The position numbers and the translations under genes are program-made. This document shows positions 31,771 through 40,603 of a stretch of DNA of 45,126 nucleotides, piece by piece. The stretch is from an uncultured Eubacterium sp. (GTDB lineage: Bacteria > Bacillota_A > Clostridia > Lachnospirales > Lachnospiraceae), in contig CAJUSH010000001.1 of assembly GCA_910589045.1 (NCBI GenBank), positions 165,955 to 211,080 of the forward strand. Direction: 5' to 3'. The notes under the pieces were generated by a model. The model had not been told where the DNA came from. It did no database searches and saw nothing but the letters and a program-made list of their open reading frames with translations. Position 1 is the stretch's first letter. Each line of letters starts with the position of its first letter.

Positions 31771-31781
31771 TCCGTTATAAT
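31753..31781 (+). promoter_or_regulatory. Promoter of the lacI gene
   Basis: TTTTCA at 31753-31758, 17 bases, TATAAT at 31776-31781. It overlaps the leftward araC promoter, so the two regulator genes probably compete for polymerase. Confidence 0.6.
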
Positions 31782-31801
31782 TAAGAAACATACAAGGACG
31801 T

Positions 31802-31826
31802 ACCGTTTCGCGGACATGTTCGCGGT
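31802..31826. promoter_or_regulatory. Operator-like site and palindrome in the lacI leader
   Basis: ACCGTTTCG (31802-31810) is, on the other strand, CGAAACGGT, which is the core also found before the first permease gene. Right behind it, CGCGGACATGTTCGCG (31809-31824) is a near-perfect palindrome with a 6-base ACATGT core. Both lie 20-50 bases past the -10 box of lacI, a position fitting autoregulation. Confidence 0.45.
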
Positions 31827-31850
31827 AAAGGCGGCAGAAAGGAGCGCTTT

Positions 31851-32858
31851 ATGGCAGCTACCATACGGGATATCAGAAAACAAACCGGCTTGTCACTTGC
31901 AACAATTTCCAAATATCTCAATGGTGGTAACGTGCTGCCTGAGAACCGGGAAAAGATCGAGGCATCCATCCGTGACCTGAACTACGAGGTCAACGAGCTT
32001 GCAAGGGGACTTGTGACGAAGCGGACAAAGACCATCGGCATGATCGTTTATGACATTGAGAGTATGTTTTCTGGCGTACTCATCCGTCATGTAGGGGATT
32101 TTCTGCGGAAGGAGGGCTATGCCCTGCTGGTGTGCGATTCCTGCAACGACGAGCAGATCGAGGCGGACAACGTGCGTTTTCTGCTGAACAAAAAGGTGGA
32201 GGGCATCGTGATCACACCCGTGTCCCGGAAGGAGGACTTTCTGTTCCCGGCGCGGGAAAAGAATGTTCCGGTGGTGCTGATGGACCGCTCGTTTGCAGTA
32301 TCCGATTTTGACTGCGTCAAGATTGACAACCGCACGGCGGCTTACCGGGCGGCGGATTATCTCATGGAACGCGGCCACAGGAAGATCGCGATTATTGCAT
32401 CCCGCGTGGAGTACACCGGCTGGGAGCGCTACAAGGGCTTTGTGGAGGCGATGGAGCAGGCGGGAATTTCCGTTCCGGAGGAATATTGCCGGATCGGCGT
32501 GCATACGATTGAGTTCGGGCATGAGAGCATGCTGAGGCTTCTGGAGCTTCCCGACCGGCCGACCGCGGTGCTTATGACGAATTACGAGACGTCCCTGGGT
32601 GCAGTGATGGCAGTCAACGAATCGGGGTTCGATTGTCCTGACGATATTTCTATGTTGGGCTTTGACGATCTGATCATGTCCCATGTGGTGAAGCCAAAGC
32701 TGTGCATGGTTGTGCAGCCCATGAAGGAAATGTGCGAGAAGGCGGTGGAGCTGGTGCTTTCACAGATCAGCAATCCGGAAAGCCGGCCGCCCATTGAACT
32801 GAGCATGGGAACAACGCTGCGCGACGGAAACTCTGTCAAACCGTTACAGGGAGAATAA
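31851..32858 (+). CDS. LacI family transcriptional regulator
   Basis: A 335-residue LacI/GalR regulator. Residues 1-~55 form the DNA-binding headpiece (ATIRDIRKQTGLSLATISKYLNGG, with the hinge NELARGL). The rest is a periplasmic-binding-protein-like effector domain with FSGVLIRHVGDFLR, VEGIVITP, the DNRTAAYRAADYL block and GFDDL. It probably binds a sugar and derepresses the ABC importer transcribed after it; LacI-type operator candidates lie just past the importer promoter. RBS AAAGGAG precedes ATG 31851. Confidence 0.94.
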   Translation: MAATIRDIRKQTGLSLATISKYLNGGNVLPENREKIEASIRDLNYEVNELARGLVTKRTKTIGMIVYDIESMFSGVLIRHVGDFLRKEGYALLVCDSCNDEQIEADNVRFLLNKKVEGIVITPVSRKEDFLFPAREKNVPVVLMDRSFAVSDFDCVKIDNRTAAYRAADYLMERGHRKIAIIASRVEYTGWERYKGFVEAMEQAGISVPEEYCRIGVHTIEFGHESMLRLLELPDRPTAVLMTNYETSLGAVMAVNESGFDCPDDISMLGFDDLIMSHVVKPKLCMVVQPMKEMCEKAVELVLSQISNPESRPPIELSMGTTLRDGNSVKPLQGE

Positions 32859-32925
32859 CGGATAGCAACAGGCGCGGCAGGTGACTATTGTTCTATATTT
32901 TTCCCCAAACGTCGTATATATTAAA

Positions 32926-32954
32926 TTGACAAGCGACGATTTTTGTAGGATAAT
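32926..32954 (+). promoter_or_regulatory. Promoter of the sugar ABC importer
   Basis: TTGACA at 32926-32931, 17 bases, GATAAT at 32949-32954. It lies between the lacI stop and the first permease gene and would start transcription at about 32961. Confidence 0.85.
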
Positions 32955-32969
32955 AACGTTACTTGAGGG

Positions 32970-33013
32970 TGAAACGTTTCATCCATATTACGCCAACAAC
33001 AACGAAACGGTTC
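32970..33013 (+). promoter_or_regulatory. Candidate LacI operators downstream of the importer promoter
   Basis: TGAAACGTTTCA (32970-32981) is a perfect 12-base palindrome with the central CG of LacI-family operators, 16 bases past the -10 box. A second, imperfect site CGAAACGGTTC lies at 33003-33013. Both are close enough to the transcript start to block polymerase. CcpA-type cre control is an alternative reading of the first site. Confidence 0.7.
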
Positions 33014-33092
33014 ATACCGTGCCGGAGCACCATTTTATCTTGGGCGGGCGGTCTGGACCAGTACCAAAAAAATTCAGTTGGGAGGAAGAAAG

Positions 33093-34064
33093 TTGGAAAA
33101 GATCAAACAAAATCCAATCGTAAAAAAACTGGGATTTAACAGAATCGTGCTGTGCGCTGTACTGATCCTTATGTACATCCTGTTCAGCGTGACCGCAAAG
33201 GGCTTTGCGGGACTGCCCCGAATCTTGAGTGCGCTGAACTATGCATACTTTTTGGGATTTCTGTCACTGGGAGTAACGTTTGTCATCGCCACCGGAGGTA
33301 TTGATTTCTCCATCGGACCGGTGATGTTCTGTGCGGCTCTGGTTTCAGGCTTCTGTCTGACAAGCTACGGGGTGCCCACCGCCGTATGTCTGGTGCTCAG
33401 TATCCTGGTAGGCTTCCTGTTCGGATGCTTCAACGGGTATCTGGTAGCATACTGGACGGTGCCGCCGTTTATCGTGTCCATGGCCAGTATGAATATTGCG
33501 AAGGGCCTTGCATCCGTGTTTACGAAAACTCAGTCCGTGAGCTGGCCCCAGGCAGCGGAGGCAGCCGGCTGGTTCCGGAAGTTCGTGAAGGTCGGGAATT
33601 TCCCGGTCGGCCTGGTTATTTTTGCCGCAGCCGCTGTCATCTGTTCCCTGCTTTTAAATAATACAAAGGCAGGACGCTACATATTAAGTCTCGGAAGCAA
33701 CAAAGAGGCAGTTCGCCTTTCCGGTGTAAATGTTAAAAAATGGGAGATGCTCGCCTATGTTATTTGCGGCACGCTGGTCGGTATTGCGGCGATCTTCTAC
33801 GTAGCGGCCTATACGACGGTTCAGCCCGGATACGGCGATACGTACAACAACGAGGCGATCGCGGGCTGTGTAATGGGCGGAACGTCCATGGCAGGCGGCC
33901 TTGCATCCATCGGAGGAACCGTCATCGGCGTATTCATTATCTCACTTTTACAGGAAGGTATTCTGGCGCTTGGAATCAATAAAAACTACCAGCTGATCAT
34001 TACCGGTCTGATCGTTATCGTTGCGGTATACGCGGACGTGGTGGCAAGACGCAGGAAGAACTAA
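33093..34064 (+). CDS. Sugar ABC transporter permease (RbsC family, first)
   Basis: A 323-residue BPD_transp_2-type permease with about nine membrane helices. Family marks include FLSLGVTFVIATGGIDFSIG, GCFNGYLVAYWTVPPFIVSM, and LGSNKEAVRLSGVN. The start is TTG 33093, chosen because GGGAGGA lies 6 bases upstream; the in-frame TTG at 33078 precedes that site. It pairs with the second permease and the double ATPase, as in ribose/galactofuranose-type importers with two different permeases. The substrate cannot be read from sequence. Confidence 0.92.
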   Translation: MEKIKQNPIVKKLGFNRIVLCAVLILMYILFSVTAKGFAGLPRILSALNYAYFLGFLSLGVTFVIATGGIDFSIGPVMFCAALVSGFCLTSYGVPTAVCLVLSILVGFLFGCFNGYLVAYWTVPPFIVSMASMNIAKGLASVFTKTQSVSWPQAAEAAGWFRKFVKVGNFPVGLVIFAAAAVICSLLLNNTKAGRYILSLGSNKEAVRLSGVNVKKWEMLAYVICGTLVGIAAIFYVAAYTTVQPGYGDTYNNEAIAGCVMGGTSMAGGLASIGGTVIGVFIISLLQEGILALGINKNYQLIITGLIVIVAVYADVVARRRKN

Positions 34065-34108
34065 GCGGCACAGGAACGGAACAGTTACAGAAAGGTAAAG
34101 GTAAAAGA

Positions 34109-35605
34109 ATGGGTGAAGTAATCTTAACGATGAAGGATATTGATAAATCTTTCCCTGGTGTACATGCGCTTGACCACGTAAATTTTGAGGTAAAGCGCGG
34201 CGAGGTACATGCGCTCATGGGAGAGAACGGAGCCGGGAAATCTACCTTGATGAAGGTGCTGACGGGTATTTATACTAAGGATTCCGGAACCATTACATAT
34301 GAAGGAAAGGATACGGAGTTCCACAACACGAGGGAGGCGCAGGACGCCGGCGTTGTCATCGTGCATCAGGAGCTGAACATGCTCGGTCACCTGACCGTTG
34401 CGCAGAACATCTTTATCGGACGTGAATTTAAGAAGGGCATCAGCATCGATGACAAAAAGATGAATGAAGAGGCAAAGAAGCTCTTTGAACGGATGCATAT
34501 CGACATCGACCCGGGGGAGACGATGAGCAATCTGACAGTCGGAAAGCAGCAGATGTGCGAGATCGCAAAAGCAATTTCCCATAAGGCGAAGGTCATCATC
34601 TTTGACGAGCCTTCCGCAGCGCTGACTGAGGCGGAGATCGAGGAGCTGTTCAAGATCATCCGTGACCTGCGGGCACAGGATCTTGGCATTGTATACATTT
34701 CACACCGTATGGACGAGATCAAGGTCATCACAGACCGCGTGACCGTCATGCGTGACGGAACCTATGTGGGGACGCTGGTCACAAAGGATTCCACCAAGGA
34801 CGATATTATCAACATGATGGTGGGACGCGTGATTTACGAGGACCCCAAGACAGCCAGCGCTGTTCCGGAAAATGCGCCGGTGGTGCTGAAGGTAGAGCAT
34901 CTGAATGCGGGAAAGATGGTGCAGGACGTGAGCTTCGAGCTGCACAAGGGCGAGATCTTAGGCTTTTCCGGCCTGATGGGCGCCGGACGTACCGAGACTG
35001 CCCGGGCGATTTTCGGTGCAGACCCCAAGGAGAGCGGAGATATTTATATCAACGGACAGAAGGTTTCGATCTCCAATCCCCAGGATGCGGTAAAGTGCGG
35101 CATCGGCTATCTCTCCGAGGACCGCAAGCGCTTTGGAATCGTTGTACAAAAGACAGTTGCGGAAAATTCTACGATGGCATGTCTGGAGAATTTTATGAGC
35201 GGTCTTTTCATCAATAAGGGTAAAGAGAAGAAGGTTGCCCAGGACTACGTGGAATCCCTTGCGACAAAGACACCGAGTGTGGAGCAGCTCGTGGTAAACC
35301 TCTCGGGCGGAAACCAGCAGAAGGTGGTTATCGCAAAATGGCTGATCAATGACTGTGACATTCTGATTTTCGACGAGCCAACCCGCGGTATCGACGTAGG
35401 TGCGAAGAACGAGATTTACAAGCTGATGAACAAGCTGGCCAGCGAGGGCAAGTCCATTATCATGATCTCCTCCGAGATGACCGAGATTTTACGTATGAGC
35501 GACCGCGTTGTGGTTATGTGTGAGGGCAGAAAGACCGGCGAGGTACGGATCGAGGAAGCGACACAGGAAGCGATCATGAACCTTGCAACCCGTGAGATAA
35601 ATTAA
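34109..35605 (+). CDS. Sugar ABC transporter ATP-binding protein (duplicated NBD)
   Basis: A 498-residue double ATPase of the RbsA/MglA type. NBD1 has the Walker A GENGAGKST, a signature LTVGKQQM and Walker B VIIFDEPSAALT. NBD2 has the degenerate Walker A GLMGAGRTE with signature LSGGNQQK and Walker B ILIFDEPTRGID. This asymmetric pattern is normal for the carbohydrate uptake transporter-2 family. It drives sugar import across the membrane. ATG 34109 follows GAAAGGTAAAGG. It is followed after 13 bases by the second permease. Confidence 0.96.
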   Translation: MGEVILTMKDIDKSFPGVHALDHVNFEVKRGEVHALMGENGAGKSTLMKVLTGIYTKDSGTITYEGKDTEFHNTREAQDAGVVIVHQELNMLGHLTVAQNIFIGREFKKGISIDDKKMNEEAKKLFERMHIDIDPGETMSNLTVGKQQMCEIAKAISHKAKVIIFDEPSAALTEAEIEELFKIIRDLRAQDLGIVYISHRMDEIKVITDRVTVMRDGTYVGTLVTKDSTKDDIINMMVGRVIYEDPKTASAVPENAPVVLKVEHLNAGKMVQDVSFELHKGEILGFSGLMGAGRTETARAIFGADPKESGDIYINGQKVSISNPQDAVKCGIGYLSEDRKRFGIVVQKTVAENSTMACLENFMSGLFINKGKEKKVAQDYVESLATKTPSVEQLVVNLSGGNQQKVVIAKWLINDCDILIFDEPTRGIDVGAKNEIYKLMNKLASEGKSIIMISSEMTEILRMSDRVVVMCEGRKTGEVRIEEATQEAIMNLATREIN

Positions 35606-35618
35606 GGAGGAGAGAACA

Positions 35619-36596
35619 ATGAAAAAGAAGTCACCTATTTTTACAAGTCAGAAGTTCATCGTACTCCTGGTTGTGATCGCATTGTTTGCATTTTTCAGTA
35701 TTGTCAGCGCGAATTTCAGGCAATACTCGACCATCATGAGTATTTTGGATTATTCTTATTATATCGTGCTGATGTCAGTGGGCGTGACATTCCCGCTGAT
35801 TACCGGTGGTGTGGATCTTTCCATCGGTACAGGTCTGATCTGCTACTCCCTGGCAGGCGGTTATCTGGTTACGCAGAAGGGCTGGCCGGTTGCGGCAGGC
35901 CTGCTCGTAACGGTTCTGCTTGGTATAGTGATCGGAATTTTAAACGGCGTGCTCGTCTCCTTTATGGAGCTTCCGCCCTTCCTTACAACACTTTGTACGT
36001 GCATGATCACCAGAGGTCTCGGTTCGATCTTCTCAAAGGGCTTCGGTATCTCCTGGCCCGCAGCGGGTGCACCGGGCGGCTGGTTCCGCAGCATCTTTAA
36101 GATTTCGACGGCGGACGGAAAGATGATCCCGCTGGGATTTTTGTGGATGCTCATTATCGTGGCGCTGATGGCCTTTGTTCTGAACCATACGAAGCTGGGC
36201 CGCTACATCATCGCGATCGGAAGCAATAAGGAAGCAACACGGCTCTCTGGTGTCAATGTTAAGTTTTATCACACGATGGCGTATGTAATTTCCGGATTTT
36301 TTGCAGGTCTGGCAGCGATTGCGTACTCTGCAATCTTCGCTACCGTACAGCCCGGCACAGGCGCAGGCTTCGAGCTTGAGGCAATCGGCGGCGCCATCAT
36401 CGGCGGTGTTTCCGCGAGCGGCGGTTCCGGTTCCGTGGAGGGCTCCCTCATCGGTGTGTTTGTCATCTGTCTGTTAAAGACGGGACTCCCCTATATCGGC
36501 CTGCAGGCGAACTGGCAGCAGATTATTACCGGTCTGGTACTCATCGGCGCGGTTCTGGTGGATATTCTCAAGAAGAAAAAGGTACAAGTTCACTAA
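35619..36596 (+). CDS. Sugar ABC transporter permease (RbsC family, second)
   Basis: A 325-residue permease with about nine helices and the same motif set as the first (MSVGVTFPLITGGVDLSIG, LNGVLVSFMELPPFLTT, IGSNKEATRLSGVN). RBS AAGGAGGAGAG lies before ATG 35619. Its similarity to the first permease across the LSG segment indicates duplication followed by divergence; the two probably form a heterodimer. It is separated from the binding-protein gene by a 175-base gap with a hairpin and a promoter candidate. Confidence 0.94.
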   Translation: MKKKSPIFTSQKFIVLLVVIALFAFFSIVSANFRQYSTIMSILDYSYYIVLMSVGVTFPLITGGVDLSIGTGLICYSLAGGYLVTQKGWPVAAGLLVTVLLGIVIGILNGVLVSFMELPPFLTTLCTCMITRGLGSIFSKGFGISWPAAGAPGGWFRSIFKISTADGKMIPLGFLWMLIIVALMAFVLNHTKLGRYIIAIGSNKEATRLSGVNVKFYHTMAYVISGFFAGLAAIAYSAIFATVQPGTGAGFELEAIGGAIIGGVSASGGSGSVEGSLIGVFVICLLKTGLPYIGLQANWQQIITGLVLIGAVLVDILKKKKVQVH

Positions 36597-36623
36597 ATGG
36601 ACACAAATATATGTTACGTTACA

Positions 36624-36683
36624 GTTCAGCGGCTGATGCCCAAGCATGCGGGTGCCATGCCTGCATGGGGCGGGCGGCTGAAC
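36624..36683 (+). other. Long imperfect hairpin in the permease-binding protein gap
   Basis: GTTCAGC (36624-36630) pairs with GCTGAAC (36677-36683), with inner pairings GCCC/GGGC and CATGC/GCATG. No T-run follows. Such hairpins often stabilise the 3' end of an upstream mRNA fragment or block exonucleases, letting the binding-protein message accumulate separately. Confidence 0.55.
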
Positions 36684-36711
36684 CGGACAGAAACGGTTAC
36701 AATGGTATAAG
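36684..36711 (+). promoter_or_regulatory. Possible internal promoter with operator for the binding-protein gene
   Basis: CGGACA (36684-36689), 16 bases and TATAAG (36706-36711). The spacer starts with GAAACGGTT, the core found in the operators near 33003 and 31802. A short hairpin (ACCGA-TTG-TCGGT, 36712-36724) follows. Confidence 0.4.
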
Positions 36712-36771
36712 ACCGATTGTCGGTTTTATATAAATACCTAATCAGGGTAAATGAAAAAGGAGGACAAAGAA

Positions 36772-37971
36772 ATGAAAAAGAAAGTTTTAGCAAGCCTTTT
36801 GTGTGTAGCTATGGCTGCAACAATGGCAGTCGGATGTGGTTCCGACGACGCCGGACAGGCAGACGCACCGGCAGATACGCCGGCTGATACGCCTGCAGAC
36901 GAGCCCGCGGATGAGCCGGCTGACGAGCCCGCAGACGAGCCTGCGGATGAGCCCGCAGATGCGGCGGCAGGCGGTGATTATCACTTCGAGATCATCGTAA
37001 AGTCTTACCAGTCATCTTACTGGCAGGCAGCGGTTAAGGGTGTTGAGCAGGCAGCTTCCGAGCTTGGTGTAAGCGTAAACTGCACCGGCCCGAACTCAGA
37101 GAGTGATATCGCGGATCAGGTAAACATGCTGAATAACGCGATCAATACAGACGGCGTAAACGGCATCGGCCTTGCAGCCTGTGACCAGTCCGCATGTCTG
37201 GATGCATTACAGACCGCTATGGATAAGGGTATCCCGGTTGTATGCTTTGACTCCGGTATTCCGGATGCTCCCGAAGGTTCCGTAAAGTCTACTGTAGCTA
37301 CTGACAACTATGGCGCAGGTGCTACCGCAGCAGAGAATCTTTACGCAGGCTTAAAGGATAAGATCGCAGCAGCTTCCGCTCCGGTTCGTATCGGTGAGGT
37401 AAACCAGGAGGCTACTTCCGAGTCTATCATCAACCGTGGTCTTGGCTTCATCGACAAATTCGCTGAGCTGGCAAAGGCTGACGGCAAGAGCGTAGCAGTA
37501 ATCGGAAACGACAAGTATGTCAACGATGCAAAGGCTGAGGTCGTTGCAGAGGCAGAGGCAGACATCATCATCGAGGTTGCAGTACCTGCACAGACAACCG
37601 TAGAGCTTTGCGCAACTGAGGCAGCAGCGATCATGAACAAGGCTGACACTATCGGTATGTTCGGTTCCAACCAGGTAGCAGCAGAGGGTATCTTAACTGC
37701 AAACGAGAACATCAAGAAGTTAGGTACAGATCCTGAGACATCCATCTTAGCAGCAGGCTTCGACGCTGGTTCTGTTATCAAGGGTGCGATCACAGGCGGT
37801 ACGATGTACGGTGCGGTTACCCAGTCTCCTCTGGCAATGGGTATCACAACCGTTCAGACACTGTATGCAATCGCTAACGGCGAGGATGTATCCGATATCC
37901 CTACCGAGGGCTACTGGTACAATGCAGACAACATGAACGATGATTCTATCGCTCCGAACCTTTACGACTAA
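36772..37971 (+). CDS. Sugar ABC transporter substrate-binding lipoprotein
   Basis: A 399-residue binding protein of the ribose/galactose type (periplasmic-binding protein fold, PBP-like domain 4). A signal peptide ends in the lipobox VGCG, so the mature protein is lipid-anchored at Cys (~residue 22). Residues ~30-70 are an Asp/Pro-rich repeat linker, then the two-lobed domain (FEIIVKSYQSSYWQAAVKG, DQVNMLNNAI, VVCFDSGIPDAPEG). ATG 36772 follows AAGGAGG; the ATG at 36751 lies before it. Codon use is shifted to A/T-ending codons (gct, gca, tta) against its neighbours, typical of a highly expressed gene. It delivers the sugar to the permease pair. Confidence 0.94.
   Translation: MKKKVLASLLCVAMAATMAVGCGSDDAGQADAPADTPADTPADEPADEPADEPADEPADEPADAAAGGDYHFEIIVKSYQSSYWQAAVKGVEQAASELGVSVNCTGPNSESDIADQVNMLNNAINTDGVNGIGLAACDQSACLDALQTAMDKGIPVVCFDSGIPDAPEGSVKSTVATDNYGAGATAAENLYAGLKDKIAAASAPVRIGEVNQEATSESIINRGLGFIDKFAELAKADGKSVAVIGNDKYVNDAKAEVVAEAEADIIIEVAVPAQTTVELCATEAAAIMNKADTIGMFGSNQVAAEGILTANENIKKLGTDPETSILAAGFDAGSVIKGAITGGTMYGAVTQSPLAMGITTVQTLYAIANGEDVSDIPTEGYWYNADNMNDDSIAPNLYD
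36859..36963 (+). repeat. 12-bp repeat encoding (A-D-x-P) linker
   Basis: Eight tetrapeptides ADAP, ADTP, ADTP and five ADEP follow the lipidated Cys. The units are similar but not identical in DNA sequence, so the linker is maintained by selection rather than a very recent slippage. Confidence 0.85.
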
Positions 37972-38020
37972 TCCGGATGCTTCATGATTCGGGAAAGGAA
38001 TCGTTTGGGAATATGATATG

Positions 38021-38053
38021 AAAAAGGCTCCGCAATGCGCGGGGCCTTTTTTT
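38021..38053 (+). terminator. Terminator of the sugar ABC operon
   Basis: AAAAAGGCTCCGC pairs with GCGGGGCCTTTTT (13 pairs, one G-U), loop AATGC, followed by more T. It also works leftward (A-run) for the convergent exporter permease gene. Confidence 0.92.
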
Positions 38054-38128
38054 ATGGATTTTGGCACACATGCCGCCTGACCTTGGCGAAGCGTGAAGTC
38101 CGGAGCCGGTTTTTCGCAGCTTCTGCGA

Positions 38129-40603
38129 TCATTCCGTCGCTTCGATGGAATCCACGATATTCATCGCCGCGATGGAACGGAGCGGGACTGCGGTTGCGAG
38201 CAGGCATGCCGCAAGGGATACGCATGCGGCTTCTGCGATGGACAAAAGCGGGATGGGTACAAGCGTCAGTGCATCCTGCCTTGCCGCATTCACGAATACG
38301 GTGCAGACATAGCCTGAGAGGGCACCGATGACAGATGCATAAATTCCGTAGTAGGCACCCTCCCAGAGAAAGCTTCGGTAAAGATCCGGGGCGCTCATGC
38401 CGATGGCACGCTGCATTCCGATCTCCGCGATGCGGGTATGGATGCTGCTGTAAACCGTGTTGATGATATTGAGGATGCCGATAATGCCTATAAAAGCGAT
38501 GAGCGCCCAGCAGAGAAGCCTGGTCTGTTCGAAGCTCTCTGCGGTCTGTTCATCGGAAAGGCGGTAGGAGAGCCAGTGGGTGCCGGGTTCCTCCACGCAG
38601 AAGTCCGCAAGCTCCGACTCAAAGGCCTGCGTGTCGGCAGATTCCTTCAGGGTGGGGTAAATTTCGGAATAACGGTCATTTCCTGTGATGGCAGCGTAGG
38701 TGTCGTCGGAGACGATGACCTGAACGCCGTTGAGAAAGCCGTCGTTGTTGATGGTCACAGGATTATCGGCAAGTCCCACTACCCGAAGTTCTTTTCCCTG
38801 GAGGGTGACGGTGTCGCCCGCTGCGAAGCTTGTAGAGGAAATGTCCGTGCCCTCATAGCTGATCGCGAGGGGATTTTTGATGATACAGGCATCACCCGAG
38901 GCAAGATCCTTTCTGTCCTGGTCAGTCAGGCCGGGCGCAAGTGCGCAGAGCCGTTCCGCGTCGAGGGCTGCGAGCTGGAGGGATTCGTGGGACATTACCG
39001 TGATATCCGTCTCAAAGGGGCGGTCTGCATCACTCAGATAGACGGCGAGTTTTGTCGTGGCCAGTGCTTCCACCGCATCGTTTGTGCGCAGGCGCTCTGC
39101 AGCTGCGGCGCTGATTCCGGTTGTCTCGTTTGTGAGGGCGTAGTCTCCGATGTGAAGCCCGCGCACGGTCTCGCTCGTATCAAGCAGGGCGGTGAAGCTC
39201 TGCAGGGCTACAAATACCGTGATGCTCATGACCAGAGAGAGTACCGTGATGGCCGTCCTTGCGCGGCTTCGCTTCAGATTCAGCCTTGCGTAGTAGGGGG
39301 CAAAGGAACGGATGCGATGCTGTTTCTTAACTTTTCTTTTTATTTTTATCGTATATCCGGCCATGGCAACGGTTGGCGAGACACGGGAAGCATAGCGCGC
39401 AGCGGGAAACGCGGCGGCCATGGCAAAAATAAGCGTCACGGCTACCGACAGGAGCAGGGGCAGCAGGCCTGCGGTGTCGGCAGAGCGGATCGCCGTATGC
39501 AGCTCGTCGGCGCTGTTTACCATAAAAAGCTCCGGGTTTAAGGTGCCGGTGGCCGCAATCAGCACGGCCTTTGCTGACAGGCTGCCAAGGAGAAGCCCCG
39601 CCGGAATGCCGATGCTGCATAAAATGAGAAGCTGTAAGCAGACAAGGTGATAGATCTGTCTTCGCTCACCGCCGATTGCGCGCAGCGTCCCGTAAGCACC
39701 GATGCGTTTTGTGACGGATATTTTGAGTATGTTGTAGATGACAAGGCCTGCTGCCAGCAGCACAAGCGAGCCGATGAGCACGCAGGAGAGCGCCATAAAG
39801 GGAAAGCCGTTCCCGGTGTCCGTCTCCTGTCTGTCCCGGTAGGAGATGCCGTGTGCGTTTAGGACAATCCAGTTGTACTGGATGCAGCGCTCGTCAAGGG
39901 ACAGCTGCTCTGCCAGATCGTCGACGATGTCCTGGAAATCCGATTTGCTCTTCGTCTTAAAATCGGTAGAATAGAGCCTGTATTCGGGCGGGAGCAGGGC
40001 ATCGGCAGTTTTTGCGCCTACGATGCCGTTTACCATTCCGCTGGAGTATCCCAGATAATCATTTTTCAGGATACCGGTCAGCGTAAAGTCAGCGGTATAG
40101 TCATAGGCGGGGAGGAGACCGAGCATATCCCCGACCGAGAGGGAGAGGGTTATGGTGTCGCCGACTTCGTCATCAAGCCCGAGATAGCCCAGGGCATCCC
40201 CTGAGAGGGCAATTTCCTGTACCTTTTGCGGCAGTGCGCCCTCCTCGATCTGCAGGGAGGCGGGATAGAGGGTGAGAGCCGTCTCGTCGTACTCACGAAG
40301 CAAAAGGGACAGGCTGCTGTTCGGGAGGGGAAGCGTTCCGATACAGAGGGTATCGCCCACGTCAAAGAGACGTTCGTCTGTGTGGAGCATGTCTGCCTGC
40401 GCCTTGGTAAGCTGGTGAAGGGTTGCATACCGGTCACCGTTTAATGCGTTTGCCTGTGTCAGGCGCATGGTCTGCAGGATGCCGATGGCCTGCCCGATGA
40501 CGGTTGTCATGACGGTGGAGAGAACGACTGCGATGAGAATGAGAAGCGCCGTCACCTTCTGTGCCTTCAACTCTTTCCAGGAAAAATATAAATAAGATTT
40601 CAT
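38129..40603 (-). CDS. MacB/FtsX-type ABC exporter permease
   Basis: An 824-residue permease with two FtsX domains. A membrane helix at ~20-42 starts the protein; three helices at ~265-380 (VLIGSLVLLAAGLVIYN and following) and three near the C-terminus (~690-800) fit the duplicated MacB/FtsX layout, with ~200-residue extracytoplasmic domains. It starts at ATG 40603 with ACGGAGGTG upstream and overlaps the ATPase stop (ATGA), so both are translationally coupled. It is likely an exporter of peptides or lipids, or a mechanotransmission system. Control by the adjacent two-component system is suggested by a shared promoter site. Confidence 0.9.
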   Translation of the reverse strand: MKSYLYFSWKELKAQKVTALLILIAVVLSTVMTTVIGQAIGILQTMRLTQANALNGDRYATLHQLTKAQADMLHTDERLFDVGDTLCIGTLPLPNSSLSLLLREYDETALTLYPASLQIEEGALPQKVQEIALSGDALGYLGLDDEVGDTITLSLSVGDMLGLLPAYDYTADFTLTGILKNDYLGYSSGMVNGIVGAKTADALLPPEYRLYSTDFKTKSKSDFQDIVDDLAEQLSLDERCIQYNWIVLNAHGISYRDRQETDTGNGFPFMALSCVLIGSLVLLAAGLVIYNILKISVTKRIGAYGTLRAIGGERRQIYHLVCLQLLILCSIGIPAGLLLGSLSAKAVLIAATGTLNPELFMVNSADELHTAIRSADTAGLLPLLLSVAVTLIFAMAAAFPAARYASRVSPTVAMAGYTIKIKRKVKKQHRIRSFAPYYARLNLKRSRARTAITVLSLVMSITVFVALQSFTALLDTSETVRGLHIGDYALTNETTGISAAAAERLRTNDAVEALATTKLAVYLSDADRPFETDITVMSHESLQLAALDAERLCALAPGLTDQDRKDLASGDACIIKNPLAISYEGTDISSTSFAAGDTVTLQGKELRVVGLADNPVTINNDGFLNGVQVIVSDDTYAAITGNDRYSEIYPTLKESADTQAFESELADFCVEEPGTHWLSYRLSDEQTAESFEQTRLLCWALIAFIGIIGILNIINTVYSSIHTRIAEIGMQRAIGMSAPDLYRSFLWEGAYYGIYASVIGALSGYVCTVFVNAARQDALTLVPIPLLSIAEAACVSLAACLLATAVPLRSIAAMNIVDSIEATE

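Noticed and set aside
38438..39541. A 367-codon plus-strand frame opposite the exporter permease
   Set aside because: The minus-strand FtsX-type permease is continuous and has a good ribosome site; the plus frame has none.
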